Source: Mallotus nudiflorus (Eukaryota > Streptophyta > Magnoliopsida > Malpighiales > Euphorbiaceae). From it: a stretch of DNA of 64,000 nucleotides. Under the pieces are notes generated by a model, which saw only the letters and a list, made by a program, of their open reading frames with translations, searched no databases and was not told the DNA's origin. The stretch spans positions 496,001-560,000 of the forward strand of contig CANTUR010000933.1 of the NCBI GenBank assembly GCA_947683625.1. The letters run 5' to 3'. Positions within the stretch are counted from its first letter, which is position 1. The number at the start of each line of letters is the position of its first letter. A program made the position numbers and the translations under genes. Below, piece by piece: positions 35,932-48,625 of this stretch.

Positions 35932-38900
35932 TGAATTATCGAGGAAAGAGGTAAGGGTAAGCAGCTCGCATCTTAGCTTCTGTCTCTCAAGTGTGCTCCT
36001 CCACGTTGTTGCTTCACCACAACTCCTTGACCATCGGAATCTGCTTCGAAAGCAATTGATGAACTTGATAGTCTACAATCGTGACTGGTTTTTCCTCGTA
36101 CGTCAAGCCTTCATTCACTTTCACACTATTAGGCTGCAACACGTGTGAAAGGTCTGAAATATACTTCCTCAGCATTGAGATATGGAACACTAGATGCACT
36201 TGAGATAAATGCAGAGGCAAAGCTAATCGATATGTAACCATGTCCACTCTCTCCAGAATCTTGAATGGTCCAACATATCTCGGTGCTATCTTCCCTTTCT
36301 TGCCAAATCTCATCACACCCTTCATCAGAGACACCTTTAGGAACGCATAGTCTCTAACCTGGAATTCTACATCTCTACGTCTTAGATCCGCATAGCTCTT
36401 ATGTCTACTAACTACGGTCTCTAATCTTTTTTTAATCACAACAACCTTCTCAGCGGTATCCTGAACCATCTCAGGTCCAGTTAATGCTCTCTCCCCAATC
36501 TCATCCCAACATAGAGGGGATCTATAATTTCTTCTGTATAAAGCCTTATACAGTGTCATCCCAATATTGCTATGGTAATTGTTATTATATGCAAACTCCA
36601 TAAGCAGCAAATGATCATCCCAGCTACCTCCTAAATCCAATACACATATCTCAACATATCTTTAAGTGTTTGGATCGTTCTTTCATATTGACCATCGTTA
36701 TGAGGGTGAAAAGCAGTACTAAAACCAAGTCTAATGCCCATTTCTTCTTGTAACTTTTGCAAAAAATGAGAGGTAAACACCGAACCTTTATAAGATACAA
36801 TGGACATAAGTACTCTATGAAGGCACACAATATGCTTAACATACAGCTTTGCCAATTTAGCTATAGAATAAGTGGCTTTCATGGGCAAGAAATGAGCAAA
36901 CTTGGTCAACTTGTCCATAATCACCTAAGTGGAATCATATCCATCCTTAGAACGAGGTAACCCAACCATAAAATTCATAGCAATTCTCTCCCATTTCTAC
37001 TAAGGAATAGGAAGTGGTTGAAGCTTCCTTGAAGGCTTTTGATGTTTAGCTTTCACCTGATGACATGTTAAACACTTAGCAACATAATAAGCTAAATCCT
37101 TCTTTAGTCCATCCCACCAATACAAATCTCTAATACTATGGTACATCTTAGTGACGCTGAATGTACATTGTAGGCTGTAGAATGTGCTTTCTAAAGGATC
37201 TTTTCTCTCAAATTATCCACATCAGGAACGCACAACCTACCACTAATCCCTAAAACATCATCCTCATCAAGTGTGAAGTCAGTGAACTTCCCTGCACGAA
37301 TATTCTCTATAAGCTCTGCTAGAATAGGATCTCGGCCTTGAGCTACCTTAATCCTATCTTTCAGTACTGATCAAACTATGAACTGAGCTAACAGTCCACC
37401 TGGTCTACGCATTTTCATCATTAGACCTTAATCCACTAACTGATGTAATTCTTGGATCAACAGTCTCCTCTCCACACTGATGTGGGCAAGAATACTTGAG
37501 GACTTCCTACTCAAGGCATCTATTACCATATTAGCCTTGCCTGGATGATAAAGAATCTCATAATCATAGTCTTTCAGGAGCTCTAACCATCTTCTCTTCT
37601 TCAGATTCAGATCTCTTTGCTGAAAAATGTACTTAAGGCTCTTATAATTTATGAAAATCTCATAAGTCACCCCCTACAAATAATGTCTCCAAATCTTAAG
37701 AGCAAAGATCACTGCAGCCATCTCTAGGTCGTGAGTAGGATAATTTTGTTCATGCTTCTTCAACTACCTTGAAGCATAAGCTATCACCCTACCATTCTAC
37801 GTTAATACATAACTTAGGCTGACTCTAGAGGCATCACAATACATAATGAATTTATCTACTCCATTAGGCAAAGCTAAAACTAGAGTTGTGGTCAACTTCT
37901 CCTTCAACAATTGAAAAATGTTCTCATAAGCATCTGACCACTTAAACTTCACATTCTTTTGAGTTAAACGAGTCATAGGAGCTACAATTCTAGAAAAATC
38001 CTGCATAAATCTCCTATAATACCCAACTAAACCTAAAAAAATATGAATCTCTATGATTGTCGTCGATCTAGGCCACTCAAACACTGCCTCAATCTTTTAT
38101 GGATCAACCTGGATACCATCTTTAGACACCATGTGTCCAAGGAATGCAACACTCTTTAACCAGAAATCACACTTCAAGAATTTAGTATAAAGCTGATGTT
38201 CTCTCAGTGTCTATAGTATAGTACTCAAGTGATATATGTGCTCCTCCATACTCTTCAAATACACCAGTATATCATTAATGAAGACTACTACAAACTGATC
38301 CACATATGGTTTGAATACCCTATTCATCAGATCCATAAAAGCAGTTAGTGCATTAGTCAACTTAAATGACATCACTAGAAACTCATAGTGGCCATATTGA
38401 GTGTGGAATGCCATTTTAGGAACATCGACTTCACTGATTTGCAACTGATGATAACTTGACCTCAAGTCAATCTTAGAAAAGAATTATGCACCCTGAAGCT
38501 TATCAAACAAATTATCTATCCTTGGGAGAGGATACTTGTTCTTCAGGTCACCTTGTTAAGCTCTCTGTAATCTAGCACAGTCTCAGGGTACCATCCTTCT
38601 TCCTCATTAACAGACTAGTGTACCCTAAAGAGAAACACTGGGTCTAATGAAACCTTTATCTAGCAATTCCTACAACTACTCTTTCAAATTTACAGGAGCC
38701 ATTTTGTAGGGTGGCATCGAAATAGGAGTAATAATTGGAACCACATCTATACATAACTCAATCTTTTTGTGAGGTGGTAAACCTAGCAACTCCTCAGGAA
38801 AAACATCAGCAAACTCATAAGCAATAAGAACATATATGAGTGAAAACTTCTCCACTAAAGTATCCTTGACAACCGTTCCTCAGTATCTTCCTAGCTGTAA

Positions 38901-40671
38901 TAACGGAGATGAGATTTTGAGGTACAAAACTCTTATCACCCATAAACTTAAACTATTCTTCATTTAAAATTTTGAAAATCACCTCTTTACTCCGATAATC
39001 CACAACGGCATAGTGCTGAGACAACCAATCCATACCCATAATCATATTAAACTCTATTACATCTAACAATACTAATTCTGCTGGCAATTTTTTGCGTTCG
39101 ATAAACACTAGACAACCAAAAAGAATAATATCAGTGTTCAATGAATCGCTTAGAGGAGTGACGATAGATAAAGGAAAAGCCATCCTTGAAGCATGCCAAC
39201 ACGACTTTGAAGAAAAAATAGGGGATACGAAGGAATGTGTGGCACCTAGATCAAATAAAACCTAAGCATCCAATTAACATTTAGGAATAATACCTACAAC
39301 AATGACATTAGATGCCTGAGCATCTTGTTGAGTGAGGTGGAAAACCTTGGCTTGACCTTGACCTCCCTACTGATTGGTAGAAGTCTGGACAAAACCTCTG
39401 GCATCTCCTTTGGTACCTTTTCCATGTCCCTATTGAGCTACAATCTGAGTCAAACTCGGACGTTGAGCTAAAGGCAACTGAAAAAGAGTTGGTGTTGCAC
39501 TAGCAATTGACTGCTACAAAAATTATGAAAACTGCTGTGGCTGAAAACCAGAATATGGACATGATTTGGTGAAATGTATTGTCTGTCGGTATCTAAAGCA
39601 TATCAACGACGCCATATAATAGGGTCCTTGATGGACTTTACCACAAGTCTGACGGGCGCTAGTTATTAATCATGTTCTACTATATCCTGAATTTCGACCA
39701 CTACTGCTGCTGGAAGTACCTGACCTAAATTTGATAGGCCTATGCTATCCCCCACGGCCATGCCTCTTACTACTATGATATCTCGGCTACTACCTTTGAC
39801 TCTACTGTACTAAGCCTCTCTACTGACTATTAGAACCAATATGGAAAGTCGAATACAAAGTAGTTTGGAATCCTCCTGATTGAACACCTAACTAATAATA
39901 ATCAGATATAACTCCTTGCCTGACTAGTCTCAACTCTATCTCCTTGGCCATCTTTATCACCAACTCTAGAGTAAGGCCCGCAATAGGCATCCCAGCAAAT
40001 GCAGAACCCAGACTAATGATGTAAGTCATGATAGTAAAATACTGGTCTTGCATCAGATCCTCTGCATATCTGCCAAGTCGGAGAAACTCTCTAGTGTAAT
40101 CCTTGACAGATCTGTCACCTCTAGTGATGCTCATTAGTTGAAGTCTGTAACTTATTCAGAGTAGCTCTAGACATAATCTCCTCATAAATCTCTCTTTGAA
40201 CAGTGCCCAAGTCATCGTAGCCATGTATAGTTGAATCACTTAAACAAACAAATCTAGAGCTGGTCCCATTATAGAAAACTCAACTGTTATGATTCACTGG
40301 TACTTAGTGTGAGCAATCCGAGTCCTCATCTCAATAGCGCACAGAAAGTTTAATGGATTTGACATCCCATCAAAGGCTATCCTATTGACTCTGACATAGA
40401 ATAATGCTGCCTCAGGATCAGACATACCCTGCTGATGGGTAGGTTGTATTGGTGGTGCAATTGAAGGTATAACAACTTCCTTGTATTATGGCTCTATAGG
40501 TTCCTCATCCTGTAGCTCTTGCTATCTACAATGACCTGCCGCTCCTCAAGTTCTACCTCTACGTCGACCTCTGCACCTCGTTGGCAGCTCAGGAAGTGAA
40601 ACCTTGTCCAAAAAGGACTCATCATCCTCGGCCTCAACGACTGATAGAGCGACATACGCTCGCCTCCTCAT
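35932..40671 (-). pseudogene. Decayed gypsy gag-pol polyprotein
   Basis: On the minus strand in order: gag start MRRRAYVALSVVEAEDDE (40,671); gag core (40,134-39,892); zinc-knuckle region near 39,600; protease with LVLLDVIEFNMIMGMDWL (39,183-38,953); reverse transcriptase (38,465-37,797); RNase H (37,670-37,428, ALSRKSS); integrase (36,924-36,014) and a chromodomain-like tail to about 35,932. Protease-RT-RNase H-integrase order is diagnostic of Ty3/gypsy. There are many stops and frameshifts. The RT catalytic motif reads F-I-N-D at about 38,270 where the family has two Asp residues. Confidence 0.88.
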
Positions 40672-40834
40672 TCTAAAAAGACAAAACCAAAGAGATTTAG
40701 ACAAAATAAACAATCTAATGGTTATACGGAATGCTAAATTAAGAAAAATTTATCGAAGACATACTCGAACCTAATTAATTGCAGTAGTTTCAAAGAAAAC
40801 ACAACTTTAAAAATCTAATTAATTGTAGTAGTTT

Positions 40835-40987
40835 TTAATCCTCTTATATATATACACACACGCACACACACAACTTGTATATACATACATATATGTATAT
40901 ATATAACACACATAATACAACACACTATGCACATTTGACAATAATAACAATAATATTAACACATAATAATAATGACAATAACAATGA

Positions 40988-41033
<46 letters not shown>

Positions 41034-41241
41034 TTTAAATTAATAGTAACAATAATAACTTTAACGTATTTAAATAATATAACTCCTAAATAAATTATTT
41101 TACGTAAACAGAATTTTTAGAATAAAATAACTAAATAATATTCATAAATAATAACAATAATATATAAATAAAATTTAAAATTTTATTAACACTGTATATC
41201 TCAAAATAATTTTATATTATTTAAAATATAGAGTCATTACA
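40835..41241 (-). repeat. Truncated 5' LTR of the gypsy element
   Basis: Matches 35,525-35,877 closely (AACACACATAATA, GTATTTAAATAATA, CTCCTAAATAAATTATTTTA), but homology stops at GATTAAAAACTA near 40,835. About 2.6 kb of LTR, and probably the primer-binding site, are missing. Contains an AAT run at 40,987-41,033. Confidence 0.8.
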
Positions 41242-41589
41242 AAATTGCCAAAATTATAAACATTTAGATTTTTTTTATGCCAATAGATTTTTATAGATTT
41301 TATAATACAAATGGTAAATTTGACATTTAATAGTTGCCAATTCAGCATATTTTATTTAATTTTGACCAAATATCTAATTATGCTAAAATTGCCAATAATT
41401 AGAGAAATTGGGATATTTTTATCAAAATTAAAAAGTTAGGATAAAATTGGAAAATTCTTTAAACATTTGGAATTTTCCTACCAATAGGCCAAAAATAAAT
41501 AAAGACTTATCTAGTTTCCCAAGTAATTAAAAAGCTTAAACATAATTGGTTTGTAATTTCATGTCAGATCATAGTTGTAGACTATATTT

Positions 41590-42376
41590 TCTCCCTCAAA
41601 ACATGCATTTTTGGCCTACAATAGCCAGTCTCTTCACAAACATCACTACTACCAAACCCGCTTTCTCGAGGCTACCTTTTCCGCTTCCTAACTCTTTTAA
41701 CAAAACCCATTTCAGATTTTCACCGACCAGGCTCATAACTAGCTCCATTTCTGTTACTGGATTTGGTGTATCTTTCTACAGGAACAAGTGTTTGAGACAG
41801 AAATGCAGTAAGGATTTTGTCTTTAAATGTTTTTGGGTTCCATTTTTGTCGTTTTTGCTGTTTATTTTTACTTCAAAGGTTTAGAATTTAATTGGTATTT
41901 TCTTTGTTTGAGTCCTCCTCAGCTGAATTTTGTATTTTATGGAAATTGGAAGTACTTCCAACTTATTTACTTTATGGATTTTTGATGGGTATGATACCGG
42001 GGGTTTGTACTATATTAGGGTATCAGAAATTCAATGGTTGAGTTGAAAATGCTTTTATGATTAATTAGAGAAATATTGTGAGTGTGAGATAAGAGTTGCA
42101 ATTATCAATTTTGCATAATAACCTTTGGCATTTTTTCATGGGATGCAATGTATACAAATAAAGCTTGAATTTTTCTTGTGAAACATAAAGCTTGGATGCA
42201 ATATACATCTGTTGCTCATTTTGGCGCAAAAGAAAATCTTCATTCTTATATGTTATGTTGTTATGTGTCTCAAATAACTGGAAAGAAGAATATAATTTTA
42301 GATCAAAGATTGTATATGTTGTAAATGAATTAAATTTAAATCTGAGAGTTTTGGTATGTCCATGTTGAAGGGGTGT
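41590..42376 (+). pseudogene. MSRB2 copy 2: older, internally deleted first exon and intron start
   Basis: Homology to MSRB2 exon 1 begins near 41,590 and reads through FSRLPFPLPNSFNKTHFRFS and SISVTGFG. It then jumps from the codons for RNKC to LRQK, losing 105 bases (exactly 35 codons, equivalent to 44,616-44,720) including the mature-protein start. A GTAAGG donor follows at about 41,807. Intron-1 sequence is recognisable to about 42,376 (GTTGAAGGGGTGTGGCATAGA), then the coiled-coil leader begins. More diverged than copy 1, so it is an older duplicate. Confidence 0.85.
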
Positions 42377-43048
42377 GGCATAGAAAATTAATTTGATACT
42401 TGTAGAATTTTTATTGTTGCTTACATGAATAAAATAATTGAGGTTTATTGTACGTTTGGTATTATAATTTTGAATCATTTTTCACTTTAGTACTAAAATT
42501 TTAATTTTTTTTAGTTCTAAAAATTCTATTTTTGTTTTAAGTTGAAATACCTCGAATATATCCGATAAAATTTAACACACGTAGTAATCGAAATAAATAT
42601 ATTTATCTTGTAAATATTCCATTAAACAGTTTAATTATTTTATTGGTTTCATAAAATAAAATTTACTTGTAGACTTCATAAAATAAAATTTTAATAAAAT
42701 TTATTTTATAAAATCCACGAGATGATTAGATCGTTTAATGAGGTACTTACATGATGATATACTAAATATATATTTATTTCGACTGCTATATATGTTAAAT
42801 TTGATTGGATATATTTGAGATATTTTAATTTGAAATAAAAATAAAAATAAAATTTTTAGAATAGCAAAGAAAAAATTAAAATTTTTATATCAAAGTAAAA
42901 TATAGTATAAAATTATAGTATCACCTGTGAATTAAATCCTAATAATCGAGATGTTTCTATTTTTCATTTTATTGTTATTGCATTAGCTTGTGAACAATGA
43001 CTTACCATCAACATAAATGATGCTGAACATAACAATTTTCTTTTCAGA
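42377..43048. other. Leader of coiled-coil copy E, split by a MITE
   Basis: AATTAATTTGATACTTGTAG at about 42,388 and ATTTTATTGTTATTGCATTAGCTTGTG at about 42,963 are the two halves of the leader seen before copy B, separated by a 0.5 kb foldback insertion. TTTTCAG precedes the ATG at 43,049. Confidence 0.75.
42434..42950. mobile_element. Foldback MITE, about 499 bp
   Basis: Body 42,443-42,941, flanked by ATAATTGAG and ATAATCGAG (8 of 9 matching). The left 170 bp or more is the inverted complement of the right: ATATATCC-AT-AAATTTAACA and GAAATAAATATA are found on both arms. Long inverted repeats with a 9-bp duplication suggest a Mutator-type MITE. It has no coding capacity. Confidence 0.8.
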
Positions 43049-43263
43049 ATGAACCCGATGAATACCACCAACACAAGTGATGCTGAAGATAACAGCATGA
43101 TCGATGCCCATGAATCAGAAGAAACAGATTCTTGTGATATTGCATGGTCAGTATTTTGTGAATGTTGGGCAGAAGATGTGATTGATCACCATAGCTCGCG
43201 ATATGGTACAGCTCTTTGGGAAACAATTCAGAAGCAAATCGAGGGTACTCCAGCACCACAATA
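43049..43263 (+). pseudogene. Coiled-coil family copy E, 3' truncated
   Basis: ATG at 43,049 in the same TTTTCAG context as copy B. Family N-terminus (acidic, ESEETDS), WAEDVIDHHSS and IQKQIEGTPAPQ follow, then a stop at 43,262 exactly where homology to other copies ends. The SPIRTIVDEY core and the whole coiled coil are missing. Could at most yield a 71-residue peptide. Confidence 0.85.
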
Positions 43264-44396
43264 AATAAGAATATTGAATTTTAATCTACTTTGCCATCAC
43301 ATCTTTGCCGATCATTTAAGGACATCTTTGCAAAGATGTGATCACAAAATTTATGTACTTTGCATTTATCTTTATCAGAGTGCCTATACAGTAAATAAAT
43401 AATATATTTATTATTAAATGATTTAACTATTTATATTTATCATTTTGAAATTTATGTATAAAACACTTAAAATATATTATGTTATTAAAATACACTATGC
43501 TACTCACTTATTGATTATAATATTTGATAAAAATATTTTTCATAAAAGGTGATGAAATGTTATAAAATAATTATTTTCATATATTCCTTCTTATGACTTA
43601 AAATAAAATAATTTTCTGTTAATTAAGATAAGCGATGCTTTTACACATAGAGGTCTAAATATTCTGTCTTAAAAAATTTATGTATTTTTTTTAACATGAA
43701 AGTGGAAAAAAACTCCTATATTTAAAAAGAATATGTAATATTAAACTGCTATAACCTTTACCCAATTTTTTAATTGTAAAGTTAAAGGTAAATTGAAAAA
43801 ATTCTAACTAGAATGAATTTGGGTCCAAGCTTTTTTAATTGTAAAGTTAAAGGTAAATTGCAAAAATTCTAACTAGAATGAATTTGGATCCAAATTTTGA
43901 GATACCTTCACTTTTTTTCAAAAAAAAAAAAAAAAAAAAGCAATTGGGAATAGAAGTTAAAGAATTCAACTTTTAATTTATTGCTGTTTTAAAGAAAAAT
44001 ATATTATTAAATTATTTAACTTTATTAAAATATATTTTTATTTTTTTAATAATTCAGAGGTTAAGAAAAAAATAAGGAATCAAATTTATAAAATCATAAT
44101 TTTACTTTAAAATATTTACCATTTTAATCATCATCTGAATCATTAGATTATAAAATAAATAATTTATAATAGATAAGGTTGAAATTTATATTAGGATATT
44201 ATTTATTTATATTTTATTGAATACAAAATTATAAAAAAATAATAAAAATTATTTTTATACGTTATTTTTAATGTAAAAAATATATTATTATATATTTCCT
44301 TAAAAGATATTATTATATATTTCAATTGGACACGCACCCCTAACTCCTAACTCAATTGAACCGGTCTAAGCAATATCCAAACTTCATCTTCCCCTG
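43264..44396. other. Spacer and promoter region of MSRB2
   Basis: AT-rich, with parts resembling 20,970-21,480 upstream of MSRB2 copy 1. A 60-65 bp unit is duplicated in tandem at about 43,771-43,896 (TTTTTTAATTGTAAAGTTAA, TTCTAACTAGAATGAATTTG each twice) and followed by a poly-A run at 43,920-43,939. No gene. Confidence 0.6.
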
Positions 44397-47331
44397 ATGA
44401 CAGGCTTCAACAACAGCATCATCAAAACCTCACATTTTTTGCCAACAAAAGCCATTCTCTTCACAACTATCACTACCAAACCCACTTTCTCCAGGCTTCT
44501 TTCTCCACTTCCAAACTCTTTTAACAAAAACCATTTCAGATTTTCATCGAACAGGCTCATAACTAGCTACATTTCTGTTACTGGGTTTGGTGGGTCTTTC
44601 CACAGGAGCAAGTGTAACCGTGCGTTTCGTGGTGGGGTCATAGCTATGGCTGCTCCTGGTTCCGTACAGAAGTCTGAGGAAGAGTGGCGTGCGGTTTTGT
44701 CTCCTGAGCAGTTTCGGATTTTGAGGCAGAAAGGCACCGAGTGAGTAAAGATATTATTTTTAAATGTTTTTGAGTTTCTCTTTGTTGTTTGTTTTTACTT
44801 CAAAGATTTATAATCTAATTGCTATTTTCTTGTTTGTTATAAGCTAGTTGAGTCCTATTCAGTTGAATTTTGTATTGTTTGGAATTGAAATTTGGTTACT
44901 TTATGGATATTTTGATGGGTATGTTTCTGGGGATTTCTGGGATTAGGACATCAGGAATTCAGTGGTTGAGGTGAAAATGTTTTAATGAATCATTAGAGAA
45001 ACATTATGCGTGTGAGTTAAAGTTGCAATTATCAACTTTGCATAATAATCTTTGGGATTTTTTCATGGGATGCAACATATATAAAAAAAGCTTGGATTTT
45101 TCTTGTGGAATAGCTCATTTTGGCACAAAGGAAAATGTTCATCCTTACATGTTATGTTGTTATGTGTCTTAACAGAAAAATAAAATTTTGTGGTTAGCGC
45201 TTCTGCATATTGTAAAGGAACTAAATTTAAATCTGAGAGCTTTGGTATGTCTATCTTGAAGAGGGGTGGCACAGATATGTTGGCCATTGTTCTTTATAGC
45301 TAGGGTTTAACACACACATAAAGATGAAATATGTGTATCGGTTGTGATTCATGTTAACCTGATAGGCTAAGACGATCTCAGCATGTATCAATCAAGAGTC
45401 CTTAGTACCTGAAGTCAGTTGTTTAAAGAATGAGTCAAAGTTTTTTAGCTAGTCTTCTGGTTAGTTGAATAAGTGCCAGCTAATTAGTAGCAGTCGGTTG
45501 TTTAGTTGTTTGAGTCCTAATTTTCAGTAGTAGTAGTATGATATTTTGGAAGAGTTTGTTATTACTTCATGTATTTAAACTCTGGTATTGAGCAATAAAA
45601 TGTAGAGAAAGTTCATTCAAAAACAAATTACTGTGGTTTTATTCTCACCCGAAGTAGAATACTTATCAAATATTAATAGCTTTGGTTGGGACCTATCACA
45701 ACCTGATTATTTAAGGGAAGAAATTAACCTCCTAGTATGGAGTTTGGACATCATAATTAGCATCATTCATGTGATTCATTCCTTTAGGTGCTATATTTAT
45801 ATGATTGGAGATATGAAAAACCTTTATTTGATGAGAAGAGAAGGAGAGCAGGATCAGCTGTACTCTGCATGTTTGGCATCTTAAGTAGGACATTGCTGTT
45901 TGACTGTTGAAGCCTAGACTGATAGAAGTTGCTTGATGGTTTGGACTGTTCAGGAAAATTTCCTTTGTTATTTGCCAATGTGGTGTATAACAGTAAGAGC
46001 ATGATGTAGCTGAAAATTTTCACAATAGGCTATCAAATGGTTGACTTCCTTCTCTTTAAATGATTCTGGAAAGCTAGAAATCTTGTGCCTGGTTGTGAAA
46101 GGTTGAATACAATTCTACAGTGACAACTAGATGCATGATGCATCTGTCACTTCTGTCTTTCAGTTGATGAGTGACCTTTTGCCATAGTCACAGCTGTGGT
46201 TGAGATCATCGCCTTGAATTTTTACTATTCTGTTGTTGCTAACAATGCTAGATACCATGTGTTGATTGCTGTGCCTGGCAGGTCTTAAGAGGGAGGGAAG
46301 TGAGAAACCTGCATGAAAGACATAAGAAGATAAGAGTCACCATCAGGAATTTAAAAGAAAAACACTTGTATAATGGAAATTTTTCTGCTGTTTCTTTAAT
46401 TTTGAAATTTTTACTTTTGCAATGTATATTGGTCAAGGTATTCATTAGTTATCAATAAGATCCTTTCAGAAAGCAATATGTATGAATGGCAAAACAGAAT
46501 TTTGATAGAAGGATAAATCCAATTCACAGTTAATTAATTCTCTCTCATTTTACCTGTGGTTCTCATATTTTTTGTCTGATGCTCAACAAATTATTTATAT
46601 GTTATGTCCAATGCTCAACAGTATTTCAAAATGCAGAATTTCTAGCTGGATGGTTTTAACAATTGGAAAATTTGAAGTATTTTTGCTTTGATTCCCAGAA
46701 GATTAAATGGATTACAGAGGAGTGGAGATACAGATTATACAATTCTTCTTCTTCTTCATTTTTTTTTTTTTTGCATTCAAATTAATCTTGTCTGAAATTT
46801 CCAGTTGCAGCTTGCTGAACTACCTTTGATTCAATAGATATCTCTTAAAGCAGTTTGTTGCTTTGAAATGCATAATTTCTCATATTGTTTGTTGCTATAC
46901 AGGTATCCCGGCACAGGGGAATATGACAAGTTTTATGAAGAGGGTGTCTACAACTGTGCTGGATGTGGGACTCCTCTGTACAAATCCACAACCAAATTTA
47001 ATTCTGGTTGTGGTTGGCCAGCTTTTTACGAGGGTCTCCCTGGAGCCATAAATTGTACTGTGAGCTTCTTCCCCTGTTCTTGAAGCATTTCTTCTTTCCG
47101 CTTAATTTATTTTGAAACTTTTAGCAAATGATTTCCAACTATTGACAAGATTGGTATTTGTCATGCTAACAGCCGGACCCAGATGGCATGAGGATTGAAA
47201 TAACATGTGCAGCTTGTGGTGGACATCTAGGGCATGTTTTTAAAGGTGAAGGCTTTCCAACTCCCACAAATGAACGCCACTGTGTGAATAGCATATCACT
47301 CAAGTTTGTCCCTGCAAATTCTTCACAGTGA
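44397..47331 (+). CDS. MSRB2: Peptide methionine-R-sulfoxide reductase B2, chloroplastic
   Basis: Reduces methionine-R-sulfoxide in plastid proteins. Exons 44,397-44,740, 46,903-47,059 and 47,173-47,331, with phases that fit exactly, give 219 residues. Residues 1 to about 75 are a Ser/Thr/Phe-rich transit peptide. EEEWRAVLSPEQFRILRQKG opens the mature domain. Zinc-binding pairs are CAGC (C133, C136) and CAAC (C179, C182). GCGWPAF holds the probable resolving Cys (C151), the feature separating B2 from B1, which has Thr there. RHCVNS gives the catalytic Cys C204. The ATG lies in CCTGATGACAGG. Intron 1 (2.16 kb) contains a solo LTR. It is the only complete copy of three in this window. Confidence 0.95.
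45360..45698. mobile_element. Solo LTR (339 bp) in MSRB2 intron 1
   Basis: Starts TGATAGG and ends CCTATCA (perfect 7-bp terminal inverted repeat, TG...CA), flanked by TAACC (45,355-45,359) and CAACC (45,699-45,703). MSRB2 copy 1 has the empty site: a single TAACC at 23,551-23,555 in otherwise matching intron sequence. Internal TATTTAAA and AATAAAA resemble an LTR promoter and polyadenylation signal. No internal retrotransposon sequence is present. Confidence 0.82.
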
Positions 47332-48625
47332 AAGGCTATTATTATATTTGTTATGTTATAATTATGCATAAAACTTGGTAACAATCTTGTGTTTATCCAA
47401 AACATTTGTTACCTGATAAGAGTTGATTCTTCATTTGAGGTTCAGCAGCTATTTCTTATATGTCTGAAACAGGCTTTAATTGCATGTTTGTTGTTCACAT
47501 CTTGTTCTACTAGCGTATGACCTTGAATAGTGGGTTTGAAATGGTTTGATAAATTCCAAAGAATCATCTTATCTCTTCTTGGATACCAGTCAAACCAAAA
47601 TTCCTGAAAAAGATAAAATGAAAGAGAAGACTATTTTATACCCGTCTCCAGTGACATTGTTACTCCGACTTTTACTTTGTTGTCTGTGCTTTTTTTTTTT
47701 TTTATTAAATTACATTATTAAAAAAATAAAAAAATTATTTATAAGTTACATATATTTAAATTATTGTACGATAAGTTTAGCTCAGTGCAGCGTTTAGATT
47801 AAAAAAAATTCAAAAAAATTAAAATTAAAATATAAATATTAATTAACACTGGAGATAATATTAAAATTGCTCTCATTTTTTTTTTGGGAGGCATTTGGAA
47901 AATTTTAAAAAGTTTCTCTAAATGGATGTTTGTTCTGATAATTTTACACAAAATTGGAGACAATAAAATATTGACTGAAAAATATTTCTTCAAATTATAA
48001 AAGTTTAAAAATAAAATAATAAAGATATGTTTAGTTATGGATTTTGTGGTGCAATTAATCAAAGTATTCATTAACCTTTTCAACTAAAAAAAGTAAAAAT
48101 AATAACACAAATCCTTTTTTGACTTTTTTAACACAGTGTTTTTAAGACTTCGGCAGCATAAGTTTTTTTTTTTATCCAATGACTTAATGGTAATTTAAAA
48201 AAATTAAAATAAAATTTCCTTGTGGATAATCACAGTCAGCATTACCAATCTGCCACGTGGATATAATGTTAGCTCTTCAAGTTCAACAGAAAATTAAGAA
48301 CCAGTAACTAACGGCATATTTAAGCTCCAAAAGTTCTTGGCTTCTTGCAATAACGTTTCCATTTCCTCTTCCACAAAACAGATTCTCAACATCCAAATTC
48401 AAGAACCCCAAAAAAAAAAAAAAAAAAAAAACCCTTTCAAGCTCAAAAAAATCATGGCTTGAACTTGTGGCTGTTTGTGGTCCTTATATATAATGCCATT
48501 AAAAGAAAAAAAAAATCTAGTCTTTTCGATTGGAAGCTTTTGTGGGTTTATTGAAGAAACCAACAAATGCATTTGAGCTTTCACTTTGAGTTTGAGGAAG
48601 CTCCTCTTTTCTTCTTCTTGATTTT
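47332..48625. other. MSRB2 3' region, intergenic DNA and KEA3 promoter/leader
   Basis: MSRB2 and KEA3 are head-to-tail. Nothing else is supported; a poly-A tract lies at 48,411-48,430 and the KEA3 leader probably starts near 48,330-48,600. Confidence 0.5.

Larger units (their letters stand above)
32818..41241 (-). mobile_element. Ty3/gypsy chromovirus LTR retrotransposon (Tekay/Del-like), decayed
   Basis: Minus-strand element with a long 3' LTR (32,818-35,877), a degenerate gag-pol (40,671-35,932) and a cut-down 5' LTR (40,835-41,241). Both LTRs start TGTAATGAC on the minus strand (right edges 35,877 and 41,241). A polypurine tract AAGGAGGGAA lies directly before the 3' LTR. A 5-bp AAATT repeat (32,813-32,817 and 41,242-41,246) is a candidate target duplication, weak in such AT-rich DNA. 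A chromodomain-like tail after integrase and a long LTR suit the Tekay/Del clade. Confidence 0.85.

Noticed and set aside
40875..41093. Frame rich in Ile from ATA/AAT repeats
   Set aside because: Microsatellite translation within the truncated 5' LTR.
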